From Elusimicrobiota bacterium (GTDB taxonomy: Bacteria; Elusimicrobiota; Elusimicrobia; Elusimicrobiales; UBA9959), in the NCBI GenBank assembly GCA_016207645.1, contig JACQPH010000055.1, positions 1 to 38,284 on the forward strand: DNA of 38,284 nucleotides, written 5' to 3'. The notes under the pieces were generated by a model that ran no database searches, was not told the origin of the DNA, and was given only the letters and a program-made list of their open reading frames with translations. Position numbers and translations under genes: made by a program. Shown piece by piece: positions 7,152 to 16,243 of this stretch (its first letter is position 1; the number at the start of each line of letters is the position of its first letter).

Positions 7152-8390
7152 ATGCGCGTCTATTTCAAGAGCTTCGGCTGCCGGGTCAATCAATTCGAGA
7201 CCCAATCGATGCGCGAGCGCCTGCTCGCCGATCCGTCTTGCCGGGAGGAATCTCACTGGCGCGGCGCCGACGTGGTCGTCGTCAACACCTGCACCGTCAC
7301 CTCCCAAGCCGACCAGGAGGCTCTTCGTCTGATACGCCGCATCAGCCGGGACAACCCGGCGGCCCGGCTGGTAGTCACGGGCTGCCTGGCCAGCCGTGAT
7401 CCTTCCGCGATATTGAAGGAGGCGCCGGCCGCGTCCGTGGTCGGCAATGATGGGAAGGAGGGCTTGCCCGCCATGCTCGGCTGCCGAGCCGCCCCGTCCG
7501 AGCTGAGGGGATTTCAAGGCCACTCCCGCGCCTTCGTTAAGATACAGGACGGCTGCAACATGGACTGCCGCTATTGCATCATCCCGGCGGTCAGGCCGCG
7601 TCTTTCATGCTTGTCCTATCCCGAGCTGGAAAGCCAGGCCAGGACCCTGATCGAGCAGGGCTATCCCGAACTGGTGCTCTGCGGCATACGCTTGGGCCGC
7701 TATCTCTCCGAGGACGGCGCAGGCCGCCGCGTCGACCTGCCCGTGGCGCTCGAACGTCTCGCCGCCCTCAAGGGCTCGTTCCGGCTGAGGCTTTCCTCGC
7801 TCGAGATCACCGATCTCACCGACCGCCTGCTCGAGCTCGTCGCCGGCTCCGGAGGCCGCATCTGCCCCTCTTTCCATTTGCCCCTTCAATCGGGCTCGGA
7901 CCAGGTCTTGAAGGCGATGAATCGCTGGTATAGCGCAGCTTTCTACAGGCGCCGCATAGAGTCTCTGCGCCGCCATCTTCCCGAGGCCGGGCTTTATACG
8001 GACGTGATGGTGGGCTATCCCGCGGAGACCCGCAAGCGTTTCGAGGAAGGGCTCCGATTCGTCGAGGAGATCGGATTTTCCGGACTTCACGTCTTCCGCT
8101 ATTCCCCGAGACCTGGCACTCCCGCGTCCGCTTCGCGCGGCCTTCCGGACCGCGAGATCCAATCTCGCGCCGGGGCGATGCGCTCGATCGACTCTCGCCT
8201 GCGCGAGCGTTTCGCGGCCAAGGCCGTGGGCCGGATGAGGATCGTGGTCCCGGAGCTCGATGGGCGCCACGCTTTAAGCGAGGACTTCCTCACTCTCGCC
8301 CTGGAGCGCCCGCTCCCCAGAGGCCTGCACGTGCTGCGCGTATCCCGCGCCCAGGACGGCAGCCTGATCGCTTCTCCGAGCGTTTTATAG
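7152..8390 (+). CDS. mtaB: MtaB-type tRNA methylthiotransferase (radical SAM)
   Basis: 412 aa from the ATG at 7152; an upstream TTG in frame lies inside the preceding terminator and is rejected. The N-terminal UPF0004 domain has its three cluster cysteines at C10 (GCRVNQ), C47 (NTCTVTSQAD) and C78 (VTGC). The radical SAM motif CNMDCRYC (C135, C139, C142) follows, and PLQSGSDQVLKAMNR is the typical mid-domain motif. The family adds the 2-methylthio group to t6A37 of tRNAs reading ANN codons. GCRVNQ and the overall pattern favour MtaB over MiaB or RimO. The C-terminal TRAM region is short and weakly conserved. Confidence 0.85.
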   Translation: MRVYFKSFGCRVNQFETQSMRERLLADPSCREESHWRGADVVVVNTCTVTSQADQEALRLIRRISRDNPAARLVVTGCLASRDPSAILKEAPAASVVGNDGKEGLPAMLGCRAAPSELRGFQGHSRAFVKIQDGCNMDCRYCIIPAVRPRLSCLSYPELESQARTLIEQGYPELVLCGIRLGRYLSEDGAGRRVDLPVALERLAALKGSFRLRLSSLEITDLTDRLLELVAGSGGRICPSFHLPLQSGSDQVLKAMNRWYSAAFYRRRIESLRRHLPEAGLYTDVMVGYPAETRKRFEEGLRFVEEIGFSGLHVFRYSPRPGTPASASRGLPDREIQSRAGAMRSIDSRLRERFAAKAVGRMRIVVPELDGRHALSEDFLTLALERPLPRGLHVLRVSRAQDGSLIASPSVL

Positions 8391-8486
8391 GCCCTTTAGA
8401 CACCTTTGATATAGGACGAATGCTCCTTGCCATAAACCGGTATGGGCGGCAAACTTGGTTTTGGGAAGAGAGACCTTTTTGGCGGC

Positions 8487-8515
8487 TTGCGCGCGACAGG
8501 GTATAAGGCTATAAT
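8487..8515 (+). promoter_or_regulatory. Sigma70-type promoter for HIT-rpsU-dnaG-rpoD
   Basis: -35 TTGCGC (8487-8492), 17-bp spacer, consensus -10 TATAAT (8510-8515). The predicted start is near 8522, about 12 nt before the HIT start codon, too short for a normal ribosome site. The 140-nt gap after mtaB holds no other feature. Confidence 0.7.
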
Positions 8516-8533
8516 TTCCCGCGATAATTTTTG

Positions 8534-8872
8534 ATGTCTGACTGCCTATTTTGCCGGATCATAGATAAGAAGCTCCCGGCGCAGTTAGTCCAAGAAGACA
8601 AAGAGTGGGTCGCGTTCAAGGACATTAATCCTCAGGCGCCCACGCATGTCCTGATAGTCCCGCGCAGGCATATCCCGGCGCTTTCCGCCTCCACGGACGC
8701 GGATGGGGCTCTTCTTGGCCAATTGCAGCGGGCGGCCGCGATTTTGGCGGAAAAACTGGGGCTGTCCTCGTTCCGAGTGGTCGTCAACAACGGCGCCGGA
8801 GCGGGGCAGACCGTGGAGCACATCCACTACCACCTCTTGGGTGGTCGCGGACTCAAGTGGCCGCCGGGCTGA
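8534..8872 (+). CDS. HIT-family nucleotide-binding hydrolase (HinT-like)
   Basis: 112 aa. The histidine triad is HIHYH in VEHIHYHLLGG near residues 95-105, and the N-terminus has CLFCRII, the zinc-type CxxC seen in HinT proteins. VVVNNGAGAGQTVEHIHYHL fits the HinT/PKCI branch, which hydrolyses purine nucleoside phosphoramidates. The length is typical. ATG at 8534 is preferred over a TTG one codon upstream. The gene heads the rpsU-dnaG-rpoD run and is separated from rpsU by 30 nt. Confidence 0.9.
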   Translation: MSDCLFCRIIDKKLPAQLVQEDKEWVAFKDINPQAPTHVLIVPRRHIPALSASTDADGALLGQLQRAAAILAEKLGLSSFRVVVNNGAGAGQTVEHIHYHLLGGRGLKWPPG

Positions 8873-8902
8873 TTTCAAGAAAGAAGGGGGTGATCAATCA
8901 GC

Positions 8903-9103
8903 ATGGTATTCGTTAAACTGCGCGAAGGCGAGGGCATCGAAGAAGCCCTTCGGCGTTTCAAGCGCGAGTGCGAGCGCAACGGGATCTTGAAGGAGATCAA
9001 GCGGCGTGAGCATTATGTCTCGCCTTCGGTCAGGCGCAAGCTCAAGGCCGCGGAATCCCGGCGAAAGATGCGCCGGGCCAAGCGCCGGCGCGGCGCCCAA
9101 TAG
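8903..9103 (+). CDS. rpsU: 30S ribosomal protein bS21
   Basis: 66 aa, very basic. It shows the bS21 pattern: VKLREGEGIEEALRRFKREC, then LKEIKRREHYVSPSVRRKLK and an Arg/Lys-rich tail. bS21 sits on the 30S platform and aids initiation. Together with dnaG and rpoD downstream this is the classical macromolecular-synthesis operon order. Confidence 0.95.
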   Translation: MVFVKLREGEGIEEALRRFKRECERNGILKEIKRREHYVSPSVRRKLKAAESRRKMRRAKRRRGAQ

Positions 9104-9145
9104 GCGAGATCCCAACGTGAGGGAGGTAGGCCTGGAGGCCGACCC

Positions 9146-10867
9146 ATGATCCCAGCGGAGTCACTGGAAGCGATCAGGTCCAAGCTCGACATAACCGAGC
9201 TGGTGGCGGAGTACGTGCCTCAGATGCAGCGCGCGGGGCGGCATCTCAAGGCGCGTTGCCCTTTCCACCAGGAGAGGACCCCATCCTTCATCGTCAATCC
9301 GGAGCGGCAGACCTTTCACTGCTTCGGTTGCGGCGAGGGAGGGGACGCTTTTGCCTTTTTGATGAAGATCGAGAACCTGAGTTTCGCCGAGGCGGCCGAG
9401 AAGCTCGCGCGCCGGGCCAACGTCGAGATCCGGGCCGATGCCGCTCTCACGCCCGAGGAGAAGCAGAGGCTGAGGCTCAAGGAGCTCCTGGCCTTCGCGG
9501 CCGAGCATTATCATGAGAGGCTGCTCAAGGCGGGCGACGCCGAAGCGGCCCGGCGTTATCTCGCGAGCCGGCATGTCTCGGCCGGCTCCCTGGCGGCTTT
9601 TCAGATCGGCTACGCGCCCCACTCGGGAGGGCTCATCGAGCCGGCGCTTAAGAAAGGCTTCAACCGGGAGCTGCTGGTCAAGGCCGGCCTGGCCGCCGAA
9701 CGAGGCGGCCGCTTGCGCGACTATTTCTTCGACCGCATCCTGTTCCCGATCCGGGACGGTCGGGGCGCCACTTTAGGCTTCGGCGCCAGGGCCATGGGAG
9801 AAGCGGAGCCCAAGTACCTTAATTCGCCGGATTCGCCGGTTTTCTCCAAGGGGCGCGTGCTTTACGGTTTGTTCGAGGGTCTCTCGGAGCTGCGCAAGGC
9901 TCGCAAGGCGGTGCTCATGGAGGGCTATATGGACGTGATCGCCAGCCATCAACATGGGTTCAAGCTGGCCTGCGCTCCCCTGGGGACGGCGCTGACTCAG
10001 GAGCAGGCGGCGCTCGTCAAGCGCTACGCGGGCGAGGTCGTGCTGGTCTTCGACTCGGACCGGGCGGGGTTGGCCGCCGCCGTCAAGGGCGGAGAGACCC
10101 TGCTCAAGGCCGGCCTGAGCGTGCGCGTGGCCTCGATGCCCGGGGGCGAGGATCCGGACGAACATTTGCATCGCCTTGGTGTCCAATCGCTCGAGGGCCT
10201 GCTCGCGAAGGCGTTGGACTTGGCGGATTTCAAGACGGAATGGCTGCTCGAGGGTCAGCGCAAGCCGTTTTCTCCGGAGCTCAAGTCCAAGGTGGCGCGC
10301 GAAGTGCTCTCGACCATCGCTCTATGCGACGACGAGATACTCAAGGGGGAATGGACCAGGCGCCTGTCGCAGAGATTGGGGGTGGAGGAGTCGGCGCTTC
10401 GGCGCCAGGGCGACAAGACCCCCGCGCAGCCCGAGAAGGGACCCGCGGCTTCATCGGGGGAGATGACATTGGCCCATTCGGACCAGCAGGTGCTGGGTCT
10501 CATGTTCAAGCGTCCGGAGCTGTCGGCCCTGGCGCAGGCCGAGGATCTTGCCTCGGAGCCCGGCCGCAGGATCTGGAAGGCGCTCGAATCCCTCAAGCCT
10601 TGGGGCGGGAATTGGTCCGCCCGGCTCTTGTCTGCCTTGGGGGCCACCGACCGCAAGGCGGCCTCCGAGTTGTTGGTCCTGGTCGAGGAACTGGATAATC
10701 ATGATCCGGAGGCCGTGCTTTCCGGCATCATCCGGCGCTGGCGCGCCATGAAGAGGCTCAAGGAAATCGAGCCCGTGATCGTCAAGGCCGGCGGCGACGC
10801 CGAGCCCGCGGTCAAAGAGGAGTATCACAGGCTGCTCTCGGAACTCAAGGGCACGAAGCGGCACTAG
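9146..10867 (+). CDS. dnaG: DNA primase DnaG
   Basis: 573 aa. The N-terminal CHC2 zinc ribbon has C38, H41, C59 and C62 (CPFHQERTPSF and FHCFGCGEGGDAF). The RNA-polymerase core contains FPIRDGRGATLGFGAR (about 200-215), and the TOPRIM motifs are EGYMDV (259-264) and FDSDRAG (302-308). The C-terminal third should bind the replicative helicase and is divergent, as usual. It makes the RNA primers for lagging-strand synthesis. A GGAGG lies 7 nt before the ATG. TTG leucine codons are frequent, unlike in genes to the right of 12.0 kb. Confidence 0.96.
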   Translation: MIPAESLEAIRSKLDITELVAEYVPQMQRAGRHLKARCPFHQERTPSFIVNPERQTFHCFGCGEGGDAFAFLMKIENLSFAEAAEKLARRANVEIRADAALTPEEKQRLRLKELLAFAAEHYHERLLKAGDAEAARRYLASRHVSAGSLAAFQIGYAPHSGGLIEPALKKGFNRELLVKAGLAAERGGRLRDYFFDRILFPIRDGRGATLGFGARAMGEAEPKYLNSPDSPVFSKGRVLYGLFEGLSELRKARKAVLMEGYMDVIASHQHGFKLACAPLGTALTQEQAALVKRYAGEVVLVFDSDRAGLAAAVKGGETLLKAGLSVRVASMPGGEDPDEHLHRLGVQSLEGLLAKALDLADFKTEWLLEGQRKPFSPELKSKVAREVLSTIALCDDEILKGEWTRRLSQRLGVEESALRRQGDKTPAQPEKGPAASSGEMTLAHSDQQVLGLMFKRPELSALAQAEDLASEPGRRIWKALESLKPWGGNWSARLLSALGATDRKAASELLVLVEELDNHDPEAVLSGIIRRWRAMKRLKEIEPVIVKAGGDAEPAVKEEYHRLLSELKGTKRH

Positions 10868-10898
10868 GTTTTAGGCGATGTCTTATCAAGGAGCTAAG

Positions 10899-12008
10899 AT
10901 GGCAATTGACTCGAATCAAGCGATGAAGAACCTGATCGACCTGGGGAAGGAGCATGGCTACCTGACCCTCGAGGAGATCAGCCGGTCCCTTTCCATGTCG
11001 CATATGAGCTCGGAGGACGTCGACGAGTTGATGAGCACGCTCGAGGATCTCGGCATCGAGGTGGTCGACCGCAAGAAGACGCCGGTGCAGCCCACGATCG
11101 AGAAGGAGCGCTTCGCCGAGGAGTGGACCTCCGCCTCCGACATCTCCAACTCGATACGGATGTACCTCTCGGAGATGGGCCGGGTCCCCTTGCTCAACCG
11201 CGAGGAAGAGGTGACCCTGGCGCGCAACGTGCGCGAGCGCGAAAAGGAGCTCAGGCTGCTGGTGCTGGAATCGCCCATCACCATGCGCGAGATCCGCAAT
11301 TGGGAGACCTTGATCGAGCAGCAGGAGATGACCCCTAAGGAGCTCATGCCTCGCGGTCGCAAGACCGCCTCGGAGCTCTCCGGCATGCGCCGCAAGATGA
11401 AGATGGTCTCCCAGTTCATCGCCAAGTCCGAGAAGATCATGGACGGCTTGCGCAAGAAGCTCAAGGACCCCAAGCTCTCGCCCATGGCTCGCATCAAGCT
11501 TCAGAAGGCCGTGGAGAAGCGCAACAAGCAGGTGATCGCCAAGATCGTGAGCTTGAACCTCAACCAGGACAAGATCAAGAGGCTCACCAATAAGATCAAG
11601 AACCTGGCCAATAAGATCTACGAGCTGCGCGACGAGATGGAGCGCTATCAGAAGCGCTACGGCGCCGGCTACGAGGAGATGCGCCATTATTACGGCCAAG
11701 TCAAGAAGGGCAAGATGCGCCCGGAGGCCTTCAGGGCCAAGATCGGCTATACGCCTTCCGCGGTCGAAGCGGCCATCGAGAACATGGGCGTGATCGTCGA
11801 CCGCATCGAGCGCATCCAAAACACCCTTCCCATCCCCATCGACCGATTCCTTGAGCTCAACGAGAAGATCGTCAACCTCGAGGAGACCATACTGGGCGAC
11901 AAGCTCAAGCTCATCAAGGCCAACCTGCGCCTGGTGGTTTCCATCGCCAAGAAGCACGTCAACTCCAACCTCGAGCTCTCGGACTTGATCCAGGAGGGGG
12001 GCTTGTGA
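10899..12008 (+). CDS. rpoD: Primary sigma factor RpoD, N-terminal part (ends at in-frame TGA)
   Basis: Start at 10899, where AAGGAG lies 5 nt upstream; an ATG at 10878 is in frame but lacks such a site. This part covers region 1.1 (helical N-terminus), region 1.2 (DISNSIRMYLSEMGRVPLL), a long charged helical non-conserved region, and region 2.1 (LKANLRLVVSIAKKHVNSNL reads as KLIKANLRLVVSIAKKH). It stops at TGA (12006-12008) right after SDLIQEGGL. The family consensus here is [17 protein letters not shown], so the stop falls on the codon of the invariant Gly and the frame resumes immediately with LMKAVEKF. The intact protein would be essential, so this is either a sequence or assembly fault or a broken copy. 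Confidence 0.9.
   Translation: MAIDSNQAMKNLIDLGKEHGYLTLEEISRSLSMSHMSSEDVDELMSTLEDLGIEVVDRKKTPVQPTIEKERFAEEWTSASDISNSIRMYLSEMGRVPLLNREEEVTLARNVREREKELRLLVLESPITMREIRNWETLIEQQEMTPKELMPRGRKTASELSGMRRKMKMVSQFIAKSEKIMDGLRKKLKDPKLSPMARIKLQKAVEKRNKQVIAKIVSLNLNQDKIKRLTNKIKNLANKIYELRDEMERYQKRYGAGYEEMRHYYGQVKKGKMRPEAFRAKIGYTPSAVEAAIENMGVIVDRIERIQNTLPIPIDRFLELNEKIVNLEETILGDKLKLIKANLRLVVSIAKKHVNSNLELSDLIQEGGL

Positions 12009-12014
<6 letters not shown>
11995..12014 (+). other. In-frame TGA and possible sequence join inside rpoD
   Basis: The codons around the stop read GAG GGG GGC TTG TGA TTG ATG, against an expected Glu-Gly-Asn-Ile-Gly-Leu-Met. The length is right, but three consecutive near-invariant residues are wrong (Asn to Gly, Ile to Leu, Gly to stop). 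Three adjacent changes in the most conserved part of the gene, together with a change of codon use at the same point, suggest a join of two rpoD genes rather than a single nonsense mutation. Confidence 0.55.
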
Positions 12015-12614
<600 letters not shown>

Positions 12615-12631
12615 GAGAGGCCCGAAAGGCG

Positions 12632-12663
12632 AAAAAGCCCCGGGAAAACCCGGGGCTTTTTTT
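12632..12663 (+). terminator. Terminator between rpoD and the convergent MscS-like gene
   Basis: A 13-bp perfect stem (12632-12644 with 12649-12661) with an AAAA loop, flanked by an A-run on the left and a T-run on the right. It can act in both directions, serving rpoD and the convergent gene at 12681. Confidence 0.93.
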
Positions 12664-12680
12664 ACGGCCGGCGGACGGCC

Positions 12681-13364
12681 CTACTTCTCCGTCTTGTTCT
12701 CGGTGAAGAGGTTGCGCAGGACGTCGCGGGCTATGTCCTTGGCGCCGAGGCCCACCGCTATGGCGAAGGCCAGGCCCAGCGAGGCCAGGATGATGTTGAT
12801 GCCGCCTATGATCATCTTCATCTTTATGCCGAGCTGCTCGATGGCCGCGATCAGCGTGAAGACCACTATGACGAAATGGACTATCCTGGAGAGCGAACTG
12901 CCGCCCCGCAGGTTATTGGAAACGGCGGAGTTCATCACGATGTCGGCCATGAAGCGCGCGAACAGCAGCCCGCCGAACCCTATGAAGATGGCCGCCATCA
13001 GGTTGGGCAGGAAGTCCACGAAGCGCCTGAGGATCTCGGAAATCACCGTCAGGTTGAGAATATTGGCGGCGGTGACGAGGAAGACCAGCAGCAGGGCCCA
13101 GTAAACCACGAAGGAGATGACCTGGGTGAAGGACTTGCCCAGGCCGAAGCGTATCAGGATCTCGTTGATGCCGACCCGGCTGGTATAAGAATCGAACTTT
13201 ATCCTGCGGAGGAACTGCTCGAGCAGGGAGCTCGCTAGGCGGGCTATGAAAAGCCCGAAAAGGACGAAGGTAAAAGCGGCCACCAGCTTGGGAACGTATT
13301 CGGAGAACTTGGCCCAGACCTCCATCACGGGCTGAAGAAAAGGCTCTATCATCTCATTTATCAT
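12681..13364 (-). CDS. Small MscS-related membrane protein (conserved TM-helix repeats, no beta domain)
   Basis: 227 aa, strongly hydrophobic, with about five membrane helices. Two similar segments (VPKLVAAFTFVLFGLFIARL near 24-43 and LPNLMAAIFIGFGGLLFARF near 118-137) are the conserved TM-helix repeat found in MscS-superfamily proteins. The last helix, ILASLGLAFAIAVGLGAKDI with ARDVLRNLF, resembles the pore-lining TM3 of MscS. The cytoplasmic beta and alpha/beta domains of classical MscS are missing; the protein ends soon after TM3. GGAGG lies 6 nt before the ATG. A role in mechanosensing is plausible from family but not shown. Confidence 0.75.
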   Translation of the reverse strand: MINEMIEPFLQPVMEVWAKFSEYVPKLVAAFTFVLFGLFIARLASSLLEQFLRRIKFDSYTSRVGINEILIRFGLGKSFTQVISFVVYWALLLVFLVTAANILNLTVISEILRRFVDFLPNLMAAIFIGFGGLLFARFMADIVMNSAVSNNLRGGSSLSRIVHFVIVVFTLIAAIEQLGIKMKMIIGGINIILASLGLAFAIAVGLGAKDIARDVLRNLFTENKTEK

Positions 13365-13420
13365 AGGCTGCCTCCGTCACGGACGACAGGAGTATTCTAT
13401 TATTTATGATACCGGAAAGC

Positions 13421-13446
13421 AAAAAGCCCGCTCCGAGGCGGGCTTT
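13421..13446 (-). terminator. Terminator of the small secreted protein gene
   Basis: Read on the minus strand, a 9-bp stem AAAGCCCGC/GCGGGCTTT (13423-13431 with 13438-13446, 6-nt loop) is followed by a T-run (13421-13425 complement). It lies just downstream of the gene ending at 13462. Confidence 0.85.
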
Positions 13447-13461
13447 CCGGGGCATGAGCGG

Positions 13462-13911
13462 TCAGATAGTGTTCCTGCTTTTCACCGGGTCGGCGTGTAC
13501 CGGCCTGGCCGGGCCGGGTTTCCTCAGGGAGCCGCCTGCCTTAACCGGGCGTACCGCCCCGGGCCGGACCCCTTTCGAGATAGGTGCGTCCCGCAGGGTT
13601 ACGGCGGGAACGCTCTTTTTCTCCGCTTCCTTCGTCACTGCCTGCCGGAGGCTTTCCCTGGCCCCCTCGCGGTAAAGCGGGTCGTTCACCGAGGTGAAGG
13701 CGTCGAAGTCCGTGTAGCCGGGGATGACGGCCGCGGCCTGGGAAGTAGCCGGAGCTTTGAGCTCGGCGGCGATGGCCGGCTGCGCCGCGGCGGCCGCGGA
13801 AGCCTGCGCCGGCTTATTGAGCGCCGGCGGCGCGCCTTCCACAGCGCGCGCGGGAGCGGAAAAGAGTAGAACGGCCGAAGCCGACAGCAGAAAACCGGGG
13901 AGCCTTGACAT
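13462..13911 (-). CDS. Small secreted protein of unknown function
   Basis: 149 aa from the ATG at 13911 (GGAGG 5 nt upstream). A signal peptide occupies about residues 1-23 (SRLPGFLLSASAVLLFSAPA, cleavage near ARA). The mature part begins with an Ala/Pro-rich low-complexity stretch, followed by a short segment YTDFDAFTSVNDPLYREGAR and a basic, proline-rich C-terminus. I recognise no domain. It sits alone between two terminators or divergent genes. The 184-nt gap to the next gene holds an 8-bp inverted repeat (13978-13985 with 13994-14001) and AT-rich promoter-like sequence near 14035-14050. Confidence 0.6.
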   Translation of the reverse strand: MSRLPGFLLSASAVLLFSAPARAVEGAPPALNKPAQASAAAAAQPAIAAELKAPATSQAAAVIPGYTDFDAFTSVNDPLYREGARESLRQAVTKEAEKKSVPAVTLRDAPISKGVRPGAVRPVKAGGSLRKPGPARPVHADPVKSRNTI

Positions 13912-14095
13912 TGAAACCTCCAGGAGGGGAACCATGTCCATATTATGGGAGAAAACTCCGCCGCGCGTAAGTGGCCAAGGGCCCAAATTCCGCTGGGCCC
14001 TAAGCCCCCCGCGCCCGGACCGGAAGCCGCTTCATATATGATAAAATAGATTTTCAAGGCGCGGGGAAAGCGGGCGGTTTCGCGGATCCATCTTC

Positions 14096-15547
14096 ATGGC
14101 GCAGATAATACTTTTCAGGCCCAGTGCCAGCCACAGGCTCATCAAGCGCAGCCCGCTCGGGCTGATCTATGTGGCCACGCCTCTGTTGCGGAAGGGGTAT
14201 ACCGTAAAGCTAATAGACCAGGGGACCGCCATAGACTGGCAGGAGGAGCTGCGGGCGAACCTCGGCCCGGAAACCATCTGCGCCGGGGTCAGCGTGATGA
14301 CCGGCAGCTCCATAACGGCGGGCCTGGAATTCTCGGAGTTCCTCAAGAAGAACAGCAAGGTCCCGGTGGTCTGGGGCGGCATACATCCGAGCCTCCTGCC
14401 GGGACAGACTCTCCTGGACCCCCGCGTGGACGCGGTAGTAGTAGGCGAGGGCGAGAAAAAATTCGCCGACCTGGTGGAATGCTATAAGACCGGAGGCTCC
14501 CCGGACCGGGTAAGGGGCATAGGCTTCAAAAAGGACGGCGCGCCCGTCTTCACCCCGGACGCCTCCCCCCTAGTCATGGACGAGCTTCCCGTGCCGGACT
14601 TCGGCCTGGTGGACATAGAATATTATATCCGCGAAGCGGGAGAGAACTACGGGGGCCGGCGCTGCCTGGACCTGAACGTGGACAGGGGCTGCCCCTACCG
14701 CTGCGCTTTCTGCTACAACATCAAGTTCAACGAGAGAAAGTGGCGCGCCATGTCCGCCGGCAGAATACTGGAGATCATAGAAGCCCTGAAGGCCAGGTAC
14801 CGGCTCGGCGCGATAAATTTCGTCTCCGACAATTTCTTCGTGGACAAGAAGCGCGCCGAGGCCGTCTGCCGGGGCCTGGTGGACCGGGGCCTCGACCTGA
14901 AATGGCATTCGGACATCAGGATAGACACTTTCCTCCAGTACGACGACGCCGGCCTGGAACTGATAAAGAAGAGCGGCTGCGACAATCTGACCTTCGGCGT
15001 GGAAAGCGGGTCCGACCCGGTCCTTAAGAAGATAGACAAGGATATCACCGTAGCCCAGGTCCTGCAGGCGCACAAGCGGGTGGCGGCCGCCGGCTTCAAG
15101 GCGAATTACCATTTCATGCTCGGCTTCCCGGAGGAAACCAGGGAAGATATACTGGAGACCGTCAGGATCGCCGCTATCCTCACCGAAGACCCGGACACCA
15201 ACGTATACGGGCCCTCTATGTATATCCCCTACCCCGGGGCACCGCTTTTCGACAAATGCGTGAAGCTCGGTTTCGCCCCCCCCGCCAGGCTCGAGGACTG
15301 GGGAGCTTTCGACTGGGAGGAGACCTCGAAACTTCCCTGGTTCACCGGGGAAGACAAGAGCTTCATGAACGAGGTGCAGACCCTGGCCCGGGGCGCTTTC
15401 CACAATAACCTGCGTGCCCGCTTCGCCACCTCCCTGGTATATTTTTACTGCAGGCTCAGGCTATGGGGACTGCGCCGCGGGCTCACCCTGCGGGACCTGG
15501 ACACCGGCCTCATGAGGCGCTTCCGGGACAGGCGCAGGGCCGCCTGA
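14096..15547 (+). CDS. Radical SAM protein with B12-binding-type N-terminal domain
   Basis: 483 aa. Residues 1-140 have a Rossmann-like fold of the cobalamin-binding type (ILFRPSASH, VVWGGIHPSLLPGQTL, VVVGEGEKKFADLVE), but the DxHxxG histidine motif that ligates cobalt is not present. The radical SAM core has CPYRCAFC in DRGCPYRCAFCYN (about 198-210) and the later motifs FGVESGSDPVLKKIDK and HFMLGFPEETREDI. This is the layout of the class B methylase/P-methylase and BchE-like group; the substrate cannot be told. It stands alone upstream of rplU. The ribosome site is weak. Codon use (ATA and AGG common) is of the right-hand type. Confidence 0.85.
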   Translation: MAQIILFRPSASHRLIKRSPLGLIYVATPLLRKGYTVKLIDQGTAIDWQEELRANLGPETICAGVSVMTGSSITAGLEFSEFLKKNSKVPVVWGGIHPSLLPGQTLLDPRVDAVVVGEGEKKFADLVECYKTGGSPDRVRGIGFKKDGAPVFTPDASPLVMDELPVPDFGLVDIEYYIREAGENYGGRRCLDLNVDRGCPYRCAFCYNIKFNERKWRAMSAGRILEIIEALKARYRLGAINFVSDNFFVDKKRAEAVCRGLVDRGLDLKWHSDIRIDTFLQYDDAGLELIKKSGCDNLTFGVESGSDPVLKKIDKDITVAQVLQAHKRVAAAGFKANYHFMLGFPEETREDILETVRIAAILTEDPDTNVYGPSMYIPYPGAPLFDKCVKLGFAPPARLEDWGAFDWEETSKLPWFTGEDKSFMNEVQTLARGAFHNNLRARFATSLVYFYCRLRLWGLRRGLTLRDLDTGLMRRFRDRRRAA

Positions 15548-15559
15548 ACCGGCCCGGTG

Positions 15560-15588
15560 TTGCCTGTTCCCCCGTTTTTTGCTACCAT
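15560..15588 (+). promoter_or_regulatory. Promoter of rplU, giving a probably leaderless transcript
   Basis: -35 TTGCCT (15560-15565), 17-bp spacer, -10 TACCAT (15583-15588). The ATG of rplU follows after 9 nt, so the transcript would start within about 3 nt of the start codon, and no Shine-Dalgarno is present. Confidence 0.6.
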
Positions 15589-15597
15589 ATATCTACT

Positions 15598-15909
15598 ATG
15601 TACGCAATAATCGAAACAGGCGGCAAACAGTACTGGGTAGTCCCCGGCGAGATCCTCCAGGTCGAGAAACTCACGGACAAGGAAGGCGCGGAAGTGACCT
15701 TCAAGGCCCTGTGGACAGCCTCGCTGGACGAGAAGGACGCCTCGGCCTCCAAGTCTCCCTCCGCTAAAGTAACCGCCCGGATAGTCCGGCATCTCCAGGG
15801 TCCGAAAATAATAGTTTTCCGCAAGAAAACCAAGAAAGCCTACGAAAAAGGCTCGGGCCACCGCCAGGAACTGACCGAGATAGAAGTAAAAGACATCCAG
15901 TTGGCATAG
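15598..15909 (+). CDS. rplU: 50S ribosomal protein bL21
   Basis: 103 aa. It begins MYAIIETGGKQYWVVPGEIL, the bL21 signature, and continues with VTARIVRHLQGPKIIVFRKK followed by TKKAYEKGSGHRQ, the RNA-binding motif of the family. The start at 15598 is set by the family N-terminus; the frame is open further upstream but overlaps the previous gene. It is the first gene of rplU-rpmA-obgE, the usual bacterial order. Confidence 0.96.
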   Translation: MYAIIETGGKQYWVVPGEILQVEKLTDKEGAEVTFKALWTASLDEKDASASKSPSAKVTARIVRHLQGPKIIVFRKKTKKAYEKGSGHRQELTEIEVKDIQLA

Positions 15910-15977
15910 TTCCGGGCCCCCCGGTCGGAAGCTCCCCTCAAGGCTTACCGCCGGCGATCCAACTATAGAGGTTCAAT

Positions 15978-16238
15978 ATGGCGAGTACAAAATCACAAGG
16001 TTCAAGCACCAACGGGCGCGACAGCCACGGCCAGCGCCTCGGCGTGAAGCGCTACGGCTGCCAGAAAGTGAACGCGGGAGAGATCCTGGTCCGCCAGCGC
16101 GGCACCAAGTTCCTGCCCGGCGAGAACGTCAGGCGCGGCTCGGACGACACCCTCTTCTCCATAGCCGCCGGCGAAGTCAAGTTCGAGTGGGCGAAACGCG
16201 GCAAGAAGCAGATCAGCGTTTACCCCGCCGCGAAATAG
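15978..16238 (+). CDS. rpmA: 50S ribosomal protein bL27
   Basis: 86 aa. The N-terminus [20 protein letters not shown] corresponds to the bL27 arm that reaches the peptidyl-transferase centre, and [20 protein letters not shown] followed by [14 protein letters not shown] is diagnostic. There is no sign of the cleavable N-terminal extension found in Firmicutes. AGAGG lies 6 nt before the ATG. It is separated from rplU by 68 nt. Confidence 0.96.
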   Translation: MASTKSQGSSTNGRDSHGQRLGVKRYGCQKVNAGEILVRQRGTKFLPGENVRRGSDDTLFSIAAGEVKFEWAKRGKKQISVYPAAK

Positions 16239-16243
16239 ACCCG

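Noticed and set aside
12006-12008. TGA recoded as glycine, as in some candidate-phylum bacteria
   Set aside because: TGA ends many intact genes here (the first aminotransferase, the HIT gene, arsR, rpoD itself), and no other conserved protein has an internal TGA.
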